A stretch of DNA of 64,000 nucleotides, taken from assembly GCF_003264365.1 (NCBI RefSeq), contig NZ_PYAK01000013.1, positions 62,001 to 126,000 on the forward strand. The letters run 5' to 3'. Below are positions 8,511 to 19,239 of this stretch, piece after piece. The position numbers and the translations under genes are program-made. This DNA comes from Micromonospora noduli. Its GTDB lineage: Bacteria > Actinomycetota > Actinomycetes > Mycobacteriales > Micromonosporaceae. Below the pieces are notes generated by a model. It was given only the letters and a program-made list of their open reading frames with translations. It ran no database searches and had not been told where the DNA came from. Every line of letters starts with the position of its first letter. Position 1 is the first letter of the stretch.

Positions 8511-9521
8511 ATGGCCGCCGTGATCCCCACCTCTGCGCTTCGCGCCTCCGGTTCGCTCTTCGGCCTCGCCTACGGTGACGCGCTGGGCAAGCCGACCGAG
8601 TTCCTGACCGTCGCCGAGATCGAGCGCCGGTACGGCCCGGCCGGTCCGCGTGAGCTGTCCGGCGAGCCGGCACTGGTCACCGACGACACCCAGATGGCGC
8701 TGGCGGTGGGTTGGGCGCTGCACGAGGCGCCGTCGTTCACGCCGGAGGCGGTGGAGCCACTGCTGCGGCGACGCTTCCTGGCCTGGGCGGTCAGCCCGGA
8801 CAACAACCGTGCCCCGGGCATGACCTGCCTGCGCGCCTGCGGCGAGCTGAGCCGTGGGGTGCGCTGGCAGGAGGCGACGGTGGTCGGCTCGAAGGGCTGC
8901 GGGGCCAACATGCGGGTCACACCGGTCGGGTTGCTCGACGTGGACCTCGACACGCTCGCCGGGTTGGCCCAGTTGCAGGCCGGGCTGACCCACGGCCACC
9001 CGACCGGGCTGGCTGCCAGCGAACTCACCGCGTACGCGGTCTTCGCGCTGCGCACGGGCGCCTCGCTGCCCGACCTTCCCGCGGTGCTCACCGAGCGGGC
9101 ACTGTCCCAGCGCCTGGTCTACTCCGAGCAGTGGCTGGGAGACCTCTGGCAGCGCGCCGGTTCCGCCTCTCCGCAGGAGTTCATCGCCCAGGGTTGGGAC
9201 GAGTGTCTGGCGGTGCTGGGCCGACTGACCAACACCCTGGCGCAACCGGACGACGGTGGTGACCCGTGTCAGGCCACCGGGGAGGGCTGGGTGGCCGAGG
9301 AGGCGCTGGCCACCGCGCTGCTCTGCGCCGTACGGCACGCCGACGACCCGGTCGCGGCGCTGGCCCGCGGCGCGACCACCGCCGGCGACTCCGACTCGAT
9401 CGCGGCCCTGGCCGGCGCGTTCGTGGGCGCGGCCGTCGGCATGACCGCCTGGCCGCGCGACTGGGCCAACCGCATCGAGTACGCGGACCAGCTGGCCACG
9501 CTCGGCGCGACCTGGGACTGA
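8511..9521 (+). CDS. ADP-ribosylglycohydrolase (DraG/ARH family)
   Basis: 336 residues. The family hydrolyses ADP-ribose bonds with a dimagnesium centre. Both metal-binding motifs are seen: VTDDTQMAL near residue 58 and AGDSDSIAALAGAFVGA near residue 290. The N-terminus GSLFGLAYGDALGKPTEF is the usual opening of the fold. ATG 8511 gives this start; a TTG at 8493 and a GTG at 8520 are alternatives. It may reverse protein or nucleic-acid ADP-ribosylation; the target is unknown. No ADP-ribosyltransferase gene lies nearby. Confidence 0.88.
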   Translation: MAAVIPTSALRASGSLFGLAYGDALGKPTEFLTVAEIERRYGPAGPRELSGEPALVTDDTQMALAVGWALHEAPSFTPEAVEPLLRRRFLAWAVSPDNNRAPGMTCLRACGELSRGVRWQEATVVGSKGCGANMRVTPVGLLDVDLDTLAGLAQLQAGLTHGHPTGLAASELTAYAVFALRTGASLPDLPAVLTERALSQRLVYSEQWLGDLWQRAGSASPQEFIAQGWDECLAVLGRLTNTLAQPDDGGDPCQATGEGWVAEEALATALLCAVRHADDPVAALARGATTAGDSDSIAALAGAFVGAAVGMTAWPRDWANRIEYADQLATLGATWD

Positions 9522-9524
9522 CCC

Positions 9525-9640
9525 GGCTCGGCTCGGCCCCGGCTCGGCTCGGCTCGGCCCTGGCCCGCCCCTGGCTCGGCCCCGCCTGGTCGGCCTGGCC
9601 CGCCTGGCCCGCCTGGTCGGCTGGCCGGCCTGCCGGGGCC
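9525..9640. repeat. Low-complexity GC-rich tandem repeats
   Basis: Directly after the ADP-ribosylglycohydrolase stop come runs of a GGCTC / GGCTCG unit, then several copies of a CCTGGCCCG or CCTGGTCGG unit. The stretch has only C, G and T on this strand after the first bases and encodes nothing recognisable. It may be a slippage-grown spacer. Confidence 0.6.
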
Positions 9641-9647
9641 CGTCGAG

Positions 9648-9726
9648 ATGATCAACTCGGGTTTCTGTAAATCGGGGTATCCCGGAACTCAGGACACCGC
9701 GACTTTCAGGAACCCGAGTTGATCAT
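9648..9726. repeat. Long imperfect palindrome (type with ATGATCAACTCGGGTT arms)
   Basis: Perfect 16-bp outer arms, ATGATCAACTCGGGTT at 9648-9663 and its complement at 9711-9726. Pairing continues inward with scattered mismatches almost to the centre at 9687, giving arms of nearly 38 bases with most positions paired. It lies between converging genes. AT content is higher than its surroundings, unlike the adjacent low-complexity DNA. I judge it a member of a dispersed hairpin family; it could also end transcription. Confidence 0.65.
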
Positions 9727-9810
9727 GAACGCCGCCCGTCGCGAGGATGGGGGAGGGCGCCCGGCCGCGAGGACGGGGAGGGATGGTCGGCGGGCGGACG
9801 CGAGGGGTGG

Positions 9811-10347
9811 TCAGGAGGTGGGGAGGTGGCGCAGGCTGCGCACTTTTCGCCACAGGTCGGCGTCGCAGCGGCCGGCGTGGTCGGCGAAGGCGGCCGAGCT
9901 GAGTCGGATCGGCTCGGTGAGGCTGAGGTAGCTGTCGTGCTCCGCGCCCGGGTCCCACTCCCGGGTGGGAATCCGCACGTGGTCGTCCCGGTCGCTCTTG
10001 TCCTGGCTGGTGATCTTCAGGACGTCGGCGCCCCGGGAGTCGGCGCGCAGCACCAGGCACGGGCGCACCTTCGACCCGCTGCCGTCGGCGTACGGCACGT
10101 CGGCCCACCAGATCTCACCGGGCGCCGGGGCGTCGCCGTGCCGGTCGGTGTCGCGCGAGCGGGGTTTGGTGGACGGCCGTTCGGCGCCACGGGGCCGCGG
10201 CGGGGTGGAACGGCGGCCACCGGTGCCGCCCCGACCCGGCCGGGTGCCCGGACGCCGGGTGGCCACCCGGTGCCGCCAACTGTTCCACGCCCAGCCGGCG
10301 GCGACGGCCAGCAGGATCGCCACCGCCCAGAGCAGTGCCTCGGGCAT
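9811..10347 (-). CDS. Membrane-anchored PemK/MazF-family protein
   Basis: 178 residues. An N-terminal membrane helix (ALLWAVAILLAVAAGWAW, about 4-21) is followed by a basic, Arg/Pro-rich linker (about 25-75) and a PemK/MazF-like domain starting GEIWWADVPYADGSGSKVRP. That is the conserved first strand-loop of this fold, in which the Arg-Pro pair is typical. The start at 10347 has a GGAGG five bases ahead; the long open frame upstream is a GC artefact. No antitoxin gene lies next to it, so it may not be a classical toxin-antitoxin toxin. Endoribonuclease activity is known for the family but unproven for anchored forms. Confidence 0.78.
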   Translation of the reverse strand: MPEALLWAVAILLAVAAGWAWNSWRHRVATRRPGTRPGRGGTGGRRSTPPRPRGAERPSTKPRSRDTDRHGDAPAPGEIWWADVPYADGSGSKVRPCLVLRADSRGADVLKITSQDKSDRDDHVRIPTREWDPGAEHDSYLSLTEPIRLSSAAFADHAGRCDADLWRKVRSLRHLPTS

Positions 10348-10401
10348 CCGTACCTCCGCGTCCCGGCGACCCGCCGGTCGCACCGTCCGGCGATCCTTGC
10401 A

Positions 10402-10463
10402 CGCCGCCGCCCGTGCCGCCCGCCAACCACACCGCCGCCGCCCGTGCCGCCCGCCAGCCACAC
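10402..10463. repeat. Two-copy 31-bp tandem repeat
   Basis: Units at 10402-10432 and 10433-10463 match in 30 of 31 bases. They lie in the 357-base gap between the pemK-like gene and ligA. The rest of that gap holds a TCACGTGA palindrome near 10590 and a possible TACGGT -10 box at 10667-10672, but no recognisable gene. Confidence 0.75.
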
Positions 10464-10614
10464 CGCGGCCGCCCCACCGCCGCGCCGCACGCACACCTCG
10501 ACGCCGCCGTGCCCCCGGTGGCACTCGGCCGTCACCCTTGATCACTTGATGGTCAACAGCTGGATCGTCCCGTCGACGGCTACCGAGCATCACGTGATCA
10601 CCGGATGCGGCTGA

Positions 10615-12858
<2,244 letters not shown>

Positions 12859-13012
12859 CTCCGCCGGCGGCCGGGCACGGCGACTGGCCGCGTATACCAA
12901 CTTAATTACGACTACGACCGATTCGTGACTGTCATACCGGGAAACTGGGGGCCGAGGGCGTTTCATTGGGTCACGGCGCGCGCACCGGCACGCCGATGGT
13001 CGGTCGGGAGGT

Positions 13013-15682
13013 GTGGTGGAGGTCGCCGACCCACGCAACTCGCTTCCTGCGGGACGGGTCGCACCGTTCGCCGCCTTCATCGCCGGCATCCTGGCGGTCG
13101 CCGCGCTGACCGCCGCCGTTCCACTCGCGACGCTCCCCGGCGAGTTGTCCGAGTTGCCGGTGGCGTTCTGGACGATGGCCGCGCTCGCCGTGGTCTGCGA
13201 CGCGCGCCCGTTCGTGCCGCCGGGGCGCCGGCAGACGTCGGCGGTGTTCCCGTCCACCTGCTTCACCTTCGCGATCCTGCTCGGCTGGGGTCTCGGCCCG
13301 GCGGTGGTGGTGCAGGCGGTGGGCGTCGTCGTCTCGGGTTGGCGGATGGGGCACGCGGCGTGGCGCACGGCGTTCAACGTCGGCCAGTACGCGTGTGCCC
13401 TCGCTGCCGCCTATGGCGTGATCCAGCTCGGCTCGGGCACGATCTTCTCCGGTGGGCGGTTGCACTGGACCGACGTGGCCGCCGTCGGCGGTGCCGCGCT
13501 GGCCTGGTTCGTCGTCAACTACGGGTTGGTCAGCTGGGCGGTGCGGCTGCGGTTCGGGGACCGCTGGTGGCCCACCGTCCGCCAGGGCCTCGGCTTCGAG
13601 TTGCTCTCCACCGGCTCGCTGCTGCTGCTCGCGCCGGTGCTGGTCGCGGCGGCGCGGGTCAGCGCCGCGCTGATCCCGCTGGTGCTGGTGCCGCTCTTCG
13701 CCGTCTACCGGATGGCGCGGTTGACAAACGAACAGCAGCACCTCGCCGCCGCCGACCCGCTGACCGGGCTGCCCAACCGCAAGGCCCTGCTGGCCGAGGT
13801 GGCCGAGCAGGTGCACCTGCATGCCGAGCGGACCGCCCGCGGTGAACCCGACGGGCAGCTCGCGCTGCTGCTGATCGACCTGGACCGGTTCAAGAACGTC
13901 AACGACGCCCTCGGGCACGCCGTGGGTGACCGGCTGCTGGTCGAGGTCAGCGCCCGGCTCACCGACATGCAGCCCCGACCACAGATGATCGCCCGGCTGG
14001 GCGGTGACGAGTTCGCCATCGTGATGACCGGGCTGACCGACGTCGGGCAGGCGCGGGAGTTGGCCGACCGGGTGGTTCAGGCGCTGGCCGAGCCGGTGCC
14101 GCTCGACGGGCTGCCGCTGGACGTGGGCGGGTCGATCGGGATCGCCCTCTTCCCGGAGCACGGCGAGGACTTCGCCACCCTGATGCGCCACGCCGACGTC
14201 GCGATGTACGACGCCAAGCACCGCAACGACACGGTGGCCGTGTACGCCCCGGAGTCCGACCACAACTCCGCTGAGCGACTCGGCCTCCTCGCCGACCTGC
14301 GCCGCGTACTGGAGGCCAGCCCTCCGGCCGAGGGGCCGTTCGACGCCGACGCGGAGTCGGCAGTTCAGGGCGAGGGTGCGGAGCCGGACGGGAACGGCCG
14401 GCACGGCGTGCCGAGCGACGCCGAGCGGACTGCCGACGTACCCCTTGTCGCGTCGGCGGAGGTGCGCGGCGGTGACGGTGCGGCGCTGCCCACCGGCGCC
14501 CCGGCCGGGGGTGCGCTGCCCACCGCGGCGTCGGACCGGTCCGCGCCAGCGGCGGACCCGGCGTCGGCGGTCGCCACAGCACGGCCGGGTGCTGCCCGGT
14601 GGTGGGCACGCCGTCGGCGCACCGACGCCGAGCTGGTGCACTCCGATGAGCTAATCAACCGGATCGCCACCGGCGCCGACCCGATCCGGGGCCGCAACGC
14701 CCGTGCCACTGTCGCCGGTACCCGTTCCGGCCCGGTCCGGGAGCGGCGCGCCGGGGGCGGGATCGGTCGGCGGTCCCCGAACGGGGGCGCGGCGGGCAAG
14801 GGGCGCAACGGGGGTCGGCGGGACGTCGGGCCGGGTACGCCAGGGCAGCCACTCGAATCGACCGGGTGGGCGCACGCGGACGATGAGCCGGCCGACGACG
14901 CCGGGGAAATCACCATGTACTACCAGCCGCAGATCGCCATCGCGACCGGCGAGGTGGTCGGCGTCGAGGCCCTGCTGCGGTGGCGGCACCCCCGGCGGGG
15001 CATGGTCGACCCGGAGGAACTCATCCGGGTCGCCGAGCAGAGCGCCGTGATGCGACTGCTCACCCGCCGTGTCGTCGACGACGTGGTGGAGCAGCTCGCC
15101 AAGTGGTCGGCGGCCGGCATCGGCCTGCGCGCGGCGCTCAACGTGAGCGTGCGCGACCTGCACACCGGCGAGATCGCCGACCAGATCGCCGACCGGCTGG
15201 CCCGCTACGGGGTGCCGGCCGAGCGGCTTCAGGTCGAGATCACCGAGGGCGCGTTGATGGCCGACCCGCGCCGGGTGCTGGCCACCATCTCCCGCCTGCA
15301 CCGGATCGGGGTGGCCATCGCGCTGGACGACTTCGGCACCGGCTACTCCTCGCTCCAGCACCTGCGCCGCCTGCCGCTGTCAGAGGTGAAGGTGGACCGG
15401 TCGTTCGTCCTCGGCATGGCCGACGACGCCGACGACGCGGCGATCGTCCGGTCGATGATCGAGCTGGCCGGCGCGCTGGGGCTGCGGGTGGTGGCCGAGG
15501 GTGTGGAGGACGAACGGACCTGGCGGATGCTGCACGCCGCCGGCTGCGACGCCGCCCAGGGCTGGTTCTACGCCCGGCCGATGCCGGCCGAGGAGTTGGT
15601 CACCTGGCTGGCCCGGTACCGGCCGGTCCGCCCGACCGGCGGGCACCCGCAGCCGGATGTCGCTCGCCGCCCCACCCGCTGA
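13013..15682 (+). CDS. GGDEF-EAL cyclic-di-GMP protein with a long linker inside the EAL domain
   Basis: 889 residues. About six hydrophobic segments (residues 15-235) form an N-terminal membrane sensor. A GGDEF domain (about 244-420) starts [14 protein letters not shown] and has an intact GGDEF at residues 330-334. The EAL domain has VEALLRW (E652), [24 protein letters not shown], and KVDRSF, so both activities look intact. Between the first EAL helix ([11 protein letters not shown], about 425) and the first strand ([10 protein letters not shown], about 632) lies a low-complexity Ala/Gly/Arg/Asp segment of about 195 residues. The start is uncertain: GTGs at 13013 and 13016 lie very close to a GGGAGG. 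An AT-richer stretch near 12895-12925 may hold the promoter. Confidence 0.9.
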   Translation: MVEVADPRNSLPAGRVAPFAAFIAGILAVAALTAAVPLATLPGELSELPVAFWTMAALAVVCDARPFVPPGRRQTSAVFPSTCFTFAILLGWGLGPAVVVQAVGVVVSGWRMGHAAWRTAFNVGQYACALAAAYGVIQLGSGTIFSGGRLHWTDVAAVGGAALAWFVVNYGLVSWAVRLRFGDRWWPTVRQGLGFELLSTGSLLLLAPVLVAAARVSAALIPLVLVPLFAVYRMARLTNEQQHLAAADPLTGLPNRKALLAEVAEQVHLHAERTARGEPDGQLALLLIDLDRFKNVNDALGHAVGDRLLVEVSARLTDMQPRPQMIARLGGDEFAIVMTGLTDVGQARELADRVVQALAEPVPLDGLPLDVGGSIGIALFPEHGEDFATLMRHADVAMYDAKHRNDTVAVYAPESDHNSAERLGLLADLRRVLEASPPAEGPFDADAESAVQGEGAEPDGNGRHGVPSDAERTADVPLVASAEVRGGDGAALPTGAPAGGALPTAASDRSAPAADPASAVATARPGAARWWARRRRTDAELVHSDELINRIATGADPIRGRNARATVAGTRSGPVRERRAGGGIGRRSPNGGAAGKGRNGGRRDVGPGTPGQPLESTGWAHADDEPADDAGEITMYYQPQIAIATGEVVGVEALLRWRHPRRGMVDPEELIRVAEQSAVMRLLTRRVVDDVVEQLAKWSAAGIGLRAALNVSVRDLHTGEIADQIADRLARYGVPAERLQVEITEGALMADPRRVLATISRLHRIGVAIALDDFGTGYSSLQHLRRLPLSEVKVDRSFVLGMADDADDAAIVRSMIELAGALGLRVVAEGVEDERTWRMLHAAGCDAAQGWFYARPMPAEELVTWLARYRPVRPTGGHPQPDVARRPTR

Positions 15683-15827
15683 CCCGGCACGAGGGTCGCT
15701 GGAGGGGGAGTCGGGGACGCGGCACCGGAGCGGAACAATAGACTCGCTCCGGTCACCGCGTGTCACGCTCCACCTGTCGCGCGGCCGGCACACCGCCCGA
15801 CCAGCAGGAATTCAGAAGGGGGCACGG

Positions 15828-16133
15828 ATGGCCGCCATCTCCCGCGAGGAGGTCGCGCACCTGGCGCGCCTGTCGCGGCTCGCCGTCACCGAGGAGGAGC
15901 TGGACACGTTCGCCGGCCAGCTCGACGTGATCCTCCAGGCGGTCGCCCAGGTCGGCGAGGTCGCCGCCGCGGACATCCCGCCGACCTCGCACTCGGTGCC
16001 GCTGACCAACATCTTCCGCGAGGACGTCGTCACGCCGTGCCTGACCCCGGAGGAAGCGCTGTCGGGCGCGCCCGACGCCGAGGACCAGCGGTTCCGCGTA
16101 CCGCGGATCCTGACCGAGGATGTGGCCTCATGA
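15828..16133 (+). CDS. gatC: Asp-tRNA(Asn)/Glu-tRNA(Gln) amidotransferase subunit C
   Basis: 101 residues. The family opening [17 protein letters not shown] and the end [18 protein letters not shown] (followed by FRVPRIL) are clear. GatC is the small subunit that clamps GatA and GatB. The ATG at 15828 has GAAGGGGG six bases ahead. The stop overlaps the gatA start (ATGA). An AATAGACT stretch near 15736 may be the -10 region of the gatCAB operon. Confidence 0.95.
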   Translation: MAAISREEVAHLARLSRLAVTEEELDTFAGQLDVILQAVAQVGEVAAADIPPTSHSVPLTNIFREDVVTPCLTPEEALSGAPDAEDQRFRVPRILTEDVAS

Positions 16134-17605
16134 GCGATCTGATCAAGATGACCGCGACGGAGATCGCGGCCCTGGTCGCCGGGGGCGAGACCTCCGCCGT
16201 CGAGGTGACCCAGGCGCACCTGGATCGGATCGCCGCTGTCGACGACCGGGTGCACGCCTTCCTGCACGTCGACACCGAGGGCGCGCTCGCCGCGGCCCGC
16301 GCGGTGGACGAGCGCCGGGCCGCCGGCGAGGAGCTGGGCCCGCTCGCCGGTGTGCCGGTCGCGGTCAAGGACGTGCTCGCCACCCGGGGCGTACCGACCA
16401 CCGTGGGGTCGAAGATCCTGGAGGGCTGGCGCCCGCCGTACGACGCGACGATCGTGCAGCGGCTGCGGGAGGCCGGCACGGTGATGCTCGGCAAGACCAA
16501 CATGGACGAGTTCGCGATGGGCTCCTCCACCGAATACTCGGCGTACGGCCCGACGCACAACCCGTGGGACCTGAGCCGGATCCCGGGTGGTTCGGGTGGT
16601 GGCAGCGCCGCCGCGCTGGCCGCGTACGAGGCGCCGCTGGCCATCGGCTCGGACACCGGTGGCTCGATCCGCCAGCCCGGCGCGGTCACCGGCACCGTGG
16701 GCGCCAAGCCCACCTACGGCGGCACCTCCCGTTACGGGCTGGTGGCCTTCTCCTCGTCGCTCGACACCCCCGGCCCGTGTGCCCGTACGGTGCTCGACGC
16801 GGCAGTGCTGCACCAGGTGATCGGCGGGCACGACCCGCGCGACTCCACCTCGATCCCGCAGCCGGTGCCGGACGTGGTGGCGGCGGCGAAGCTCGGCGCT
16901 ATCGGCGACCTGACCGGTGTGCGGCTCGGCATCGTGACCGAGTTCGTGGGCGAGGGCGCCGAGCCGGGCGTGATGGCCGCGTTCCGTGAGTCGGTGGACG
17001 CGCTGACCAAGATGGGTGCCGAGGTCGTCGAGGTGTCCTGCCCGACGTTCGCGTACGCCCTGCCGGCGTACTACCTGATCGCCCCGAGCGAGTGCTCCTC
17101 CAACCTGGCCCGGTTCGACGGCGTCCGGTTCGGCCTGCGGGTCGGCGACGACGGCAACCGGTCGCTGGAGGAGGTCATGTCGCTGACCAGGGAGGCCGGC
17201 TTCGGCCCGGAGGTCAAGCGCCGCATCATGATCGGCACGTACGCACTGTCGTCGGGTTACTACGACGCGTACTACGGGCAGGCGCAGAAGGTCCGGACGC
17301 TGATCACGCGGGACTTCAACGCCGCGTTCGAGCGGGTCGACGCGCTGATCTCGCCGACCACCCCGTCGGTGGCGTTCCCGATGGGTGCTCGGACCGCCGA
17401 CCCGTACCAGATGTACCTGGCCGACCTCTACACGATCCCGACGAACCTGTACGGCGGGCCGGGCATCTCGGTGCCCTGTGGGCTCTCCGAGGGGCTGCCG
17501 GTCGGTCTGCAGGTGATGGCCCCGACGATGGCCGACGACCGGATGTACCGGGTCGCCGCCGCGTTGGAGTCCGCCGTCGGCACGTTCACCCCACCGGCGC
17601 TGTGA
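16130..17605 (+). CDS. gatA: Asp-tRNA(Asn)/Glu-tRNA(Gln) amidotransferase subunit A
   Basis: 491 residues. It is the amidase subunit that frees ammonia from glutamine for transamidation. The Ser-cisSer-Lys triad is visible: the lysine in [11 protein letters not shown], the cis-serine in [14 protein letters not shown], and the nucleophile serine in [11 protein letters not shown]. It overlaps gatC by four bases (ATGA) and is followed by gatB after 13 bases, so the operon order gatC-gatA-gatB is complete. With GatB it makes Gln-tRNA and Asn-tRNA in organisms lacking the direct synthetase. Confidence 0.97.
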   Translation: MSDLIKMTATEIAALVAGGETSAVEVTQAHLDRIAAVDDRVHAFLHVDTEGALAAARAVDERRAAGEELGPLAGVPVAVKDVLATRGVPTTVGSKILEGWRPPYDATIVQRLREAGTVMLGKTNMDEFAMGSSTEYSAYGPTHNPWDLSRIPGGSGGGSAAALAAYEAPLAIGSDTGGSIRQPGAVTGTVGAKPTYGGTSRYGLVAFSSSLDTPGPCARTVLDAAVLHQVIGGHDPRDSTSIPQPVPDVVAAAKLGAIGDLTGVRLGIVTEFVGEGAEPGVMAAFRESVDALTKMGAEVVEVSCPTFAYALPAYYLIAPSECSSNLARFDGVRFGLRVGDDGNRSLEEVMSLTREAGFGPEVKRRIMIGTYALSSGYYDAYYGQAQKVRTLITRDFNAAFERVDALISPTTPSVAFPMGARTADPYQMYLADLYTIPTNLYGGPGISVPCGLSEGLPVGLQVMAPTMADDRMYRVAAALESAVGTFTPPAL

Positions 17606-17618
17606 GGCAGGAGCCACG

Positions 17619-19118
17619 ATGACGACGACACTGCCCGCGTACGACGAGGTCGTTGCGCGCTACGAACCGGTGATCGGCCTGGAGACCCACGTCGAGCTGG
17701 GCACGAACACCAAGATGTTCTGCGGTTGCCCGACCGACTTCGGCGGCGAGCCGAACACCCGGGTCTGCCCGGTGTGCCTGGGTCTGCCCGGTTCGCTGCC
17801 GGTGGCCAACAAGGCGGCCATCGAGGCGATCATCCGGATCGGCCTGGCGTTGAACTGCTCGATCGCCGAGTGGTGCCGGTTCGCCCGGAAGAACTACTTC
17901 TACCCGGACATGCCGAAGAACTTCCAGATCAGCCAGTACGACGAGCCGATCTGCGTCGACGGCTTCCTGGACGTCGAGGTGGGCGGCGAGACGGTACGGA
18001 TCGAGATCGAGCGGGTGCACCTCGAGGAGGACACCGGCAAGACGCTGCACGTCGGTGGCGCCACCGGCCGCATCCACGGCGCGACGGAGTCGCTGGTCGA
18101 CTACAACCGGGCCGGCATCCCGCTGGTCGAGATCGTCACCAAGCCGATCACGGGCACCGGTGCGCTCGCCCCCGACGTGGCCAAGGCGTACGTCGCCGAG
18201 CTGCGCGACGTGATCCGCACCCTCGGCGTCTCCGACGTGCGGATGGAGGAGGGTTCGCTGCGCTGTGACGTGAACACCTCGCTCAACCTGCCGGGCGCGG
18301 AGTGGGGCACCCGTACCGAGACGAAGAACGTCAACTCGCTGCGGTCGGTGGAGCGGGCGGTCCGCTCGGAGATGCTGCGGCAGGCGTCGGTGCTCGACGC
18401 GGGCGGCCGGATCACCCAGGAGACGCGCCACTTCCACGAGGACACCGGTGACACCACCCCGGGACGTTCGAAGGAGACGGCCACCGACTACCGGTACTTC
18501 CCCGAGCCGGATCTGGTGCCGATCGCCCCGGACCCGGCCTGGGTCGCCGAGCTGAAGGCCGCCCTGCCGGAGCTGCCCCGGGTGCACCGGCGTCGGCTCC
18601 AGGAGCAGTGGGGCCTGTCCGACCTGGACATGCAGTCGGTGCTGAACGCCGGCGCGGTCGAGCTGATCGAGGCCACCGTGGCCGCCGGCACCACTCCGGC
18701 CGCAGCTCGCAAGTGGTGGCTGGGTGAGCTGTCCCGCCGGGCCAACGAGAGTGGCGTGGAGCTGGCCGAGATCGGTGCCACCCCCGCCCAGGTCGCCGAG
18801 CTTCAGGGGCTTGTCGACGCCGGCAAGCTCAACGACAAGATGGCCCGCACGGTGCTGGAGGGCGTGGTCGACGGTGAGGGCTCGCCCACCGAGATCATGA
18901 CCAACCGGGGCCTGGAGGTCGTGTCGGACACCGGCGCGCTCACCGCCGCCGTGGACGAGGCGATCGCCGCGAACCCCGGCATCGCCGACAAGATCCGCAG
19001 CGGCAAGGTCGCGGCGGTCGGCGCGCTGGTCGGCGCGGTCATGAAGACCACCCGTGGTCAGGCCGACGCGAAGACCCTGCGTGAGCTGATCCTGGAGCGC
19101 CTCGGCGTCCAGGGCTGA
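17619..19118 (+). CDS. gatB: Asp-tRNA(Asn)/Glu-tRNA(Gln) amidotransferase subunit B
   Basis: 499 residues, full length. It activates the misacylated tRNA with ATP and transamidates it. The N-terminus has [20 protein letters not shown] and CPVCLGLPG, the cysteine-rich zinc site. The kinase-like cradle signature is [16 protein letters not shown]. The C-terminal helical and YqeY-like tail ends at [10 protein letters not shown]. The ATG has GCAGGAGCC ahead of it. It is the last gene of gatCAB, and a hairpin follows 15 bases after the stop. Confidence 0.97.
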   Translation: MTTTLPAYDEVVARYEPVIGLETHVELGTNTKMFCGCPTDFGGEPNTRVCPVCLGLPGSLPVANKAAIEAIIRIGLALNCSIAEWCRFARKNYFYPDMPKNFQISQYDEPICVDGFLDVEVGGETVRIEIERVHLEEDTGKTLHVGGATGRIHGATESLVDYNRAGIPLVEIVTKPITGTGALAPDVAKAYVAELRDVIRTLGVSDVRMEEGSLRCDVNTSLNLPGAEWGTRTETKNVNSLRSVERAVRSEMLRQASVLDAGGRITQETRHFHEDTGDTTPGRSKETATDYRYFPEPDLVPIAPDPAWVAELKAALPELPRVHRRRLQEQWGLSDLDMQSVLNAGAVELIEATVAAGTTPAAARKWWLGELSRRANESGVELAEIGATPAQVAELQGLVDAGKLNDKMARTVLEGVVDGEGSPTEIMTNRGLEVVSDTGALTAAVDEAIAANPGIADKIRSGKVAAVGALVGAVMKTTRGQADAKTLRELILERLGVQG

Positions 19119-19133
19119 GACCCGCCCGGAGCA

Positions 19134-19160
19134 GGCCGCCGCCGCGACCCGGCGGCGGCC
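19134..19160 (+). terminator. Hairpin terminator after gatCAB
   Basis: A perfect 10-bp inverted repeat (GGCCGCCGCC / GGCGGCGGCC) with a seven-base loop, followed by TT. Confidence 0.75.
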
Positions 19161-19239
19161 TTCCGCCACCCCTGTCGACTACGCGGCCACCCCGCACCCC
19201 TCGCGAGGGCGTCAACGGCGACGCCTGGATGGAGCCACA

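Noticed and set aside
9525..9640. Possible CRISPR-like repeat array
   Set aside because: Units are only 5-10 bases, contiguous and without spacers; it is low-complexity DNA.
10402..10463. Two 31-bp repeats considered as a CRISPR or att site
   Set aside because: The units are directly adjacent with no spacer, no cas or integrase gene lies nearby, and both are proline-codon-like GC-rich DNA.
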